Below, piece after piece: positions 63,602 to 64,000 of a stretch of 64,000 nt of DNA. The notes under the pieces were generated by a model. The model did not search any database. It saw only the letters and a program-made list of their open reading frames with translations, and was not told where the DNA came from. The DNA is from Caballeronia calidae. GTDB lineage: Bacteria > Pseudomonadota > Gammaproteobacteria > Burkholderiales > Burkholderiaceae. The stretch is from the NCBI RefSeq assembly GCF_900044055.2, contig NZ_FCOX02000006.1:170361-234360 (forward strand). The letters run 5' to 3'. A program made the position numbers and the translations under genes. Numbering within the stretch: position 1 is the stretch's first letter; the number at the start of each line of letters is the position of its first letter.

Positions 63602-64000
63602 GCCGGTGCTCCCGCTGCGTGCGATGGCGCGAGCGCGACGCCCGTGCCGATCATCGAATCGCGGGTGACGAGATTCGCGAGCGCGTCTTCGTCGAGTTGA
63701 TCCGTGCCGGCGGGACGCATCGGTACGACGAGATAGCGGACCTCGGCGGTCGAATCCCACACGCGCAACTCGACGTGCGCCGGCAGTTCGACGCCGAAGT
63801 CCTTCAGCACGCCGCGCGGATCGATCACCGCGCGTGAGCGATACGGCGCCGACTTGTACCAGACGGGCGGCAGCCCGAGCACCGACCACGGATAGCACGA
63901 GCATAGCGTGCAGACGACCATGTTACTGACCGGTGCACCAAATACTGCCTCGTGCGTTAGAGAAGTATGAATACGAAAACTGATGCGCGAAAACTGGACC
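63598..64000 (-). CDS. Nitrile hydratase alpha subunit, C-terminal part
   Basis: From 63921 leftward the protein is clearly alpha subunit: [25 protein letters not shown], with the claw-setting motif V-C-T-L-C-S-C whose Thr marks the cobalt type (iron enzymes have Ser). It continues through [13 protein letters not shown] to a normal C-terminus. The frame stays open to the edge for another 26 codons (...[11 protein letters not shown]), and AV..P...NM is compatible with the segment before the claw. However those 79 bases are only about 48% G+C, and the rest of that stretch does not look like a typical alpha N-terminal part. The gene may be complete beyond the edge, or truncated near 63921. Confidence 0.82.
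   Translation of the reverse strand, partial: VQFSRISFRIHTSLTHEAVFGAPVSNMVVCTLCSCYPWSVLGLPPVWYKSAPYRSRAVIDPRGVLKDFGVELPAHVELRVWDSTAEVRYLVVPMRPAGTDQLDEDALANLVTRDSMIGTGVALAPSHAAGAPA

Overview
The window is high-GC DNA with dense, short-spaced operons. The gene families point to Burkholderiaceae, most likely the Paraburkholderia/Caballeronia/Burkholderia group: a hybrid bcsD-bcsP/R-bcsQ-bcsA-bcsB-bcsZ-bcsC cellulose operon, a DUF3331 protein, a large NAD-glutamate dehydrogenase, CheV, and the CsgG/DUF4810/DUF799 lipoprotein trio. This is inferred from gene content; no rRNA or tRNA gene was seen, nor any CRISPR array or intact insertion sequence.

Layout. 1-10.4 kb: the N-terminus of a fimbrial subunit, then housekeeping and accessory genes (nucleoside hydrolase, carboxylesterase, MAPEG protein, PPC/DUF296 protein, a phosphoesterase/lipid-kinase pair, CBS protein, cheV, a receiver-only response regulator, a frameshifted zntB, CsbD) and a DUF1348/TetR divergent pair with two clear operators. 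11.0-17.6 kb: a self-contained minus-strand cassette. It begins with four very short paralogous peptide genes (37-45 codons, shared leader ending in Gly-Gly), followed by an LpxL-like acyltransferase, an HlyD-type adaptor, an ABC exporter with an intact C39 leader peptidase, and a TolC-type outer-membrane channel. I read it as an export (and possibly lipidation) system for small ribosomal peptides; it is the most interesting item here. 18.0-24.1 kb: a MocR regulator divergent from a four-gene polyamine-type ABC importer. 24.1-25.0 kb: a non-coding array of degenerate ~185-191 bp tandem repeats. 25.1-27 kb: DUF3331, an NAD(P)-binding reductase, and a small GTG-start gene with a strong terminator. 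27.4-40 kb: the cellulose operon, whose BcsC carries a long Pro/Gln/Tyr-rich linker with an 18-bp tandem repeat. 40-53.5 kb: two LysR regulators, a TonB-dependent receptor with piuC, a FUSC exporter, an acetyl-CoA hydrolase/transferase, a host-attachment family protein, a berberine-bridge-type oxidoreductase and the lipoprotein trio. 53.7-64 kb: NAD-glutamate dehydrogenase, cupin, LEA-type lipoprotein, YdjM-like and YgjP-like hydrolases, a phosphopantetheinyl transferase/tautomerase pair, and a cobalt-type nitrile hydratase operon. Its accessory protein is fused to a DUF3293 domain, and its alpha subunit meets unusually AT-rich, unrecognised sequence at the window edge.

Cooperating sets: the bcs operon makes, extrudes and trims cellulose; the peptide cassette encodes precursor, processing and a full envelope-spanning export path; the MocR/ABC cluster is a regulated uptake unit; the TonB receptor with piuC is an iron-uptake unit; nitrile hydratase alpha, beta and accessory genes overlap or nearly abut and are probably translationally coupled.
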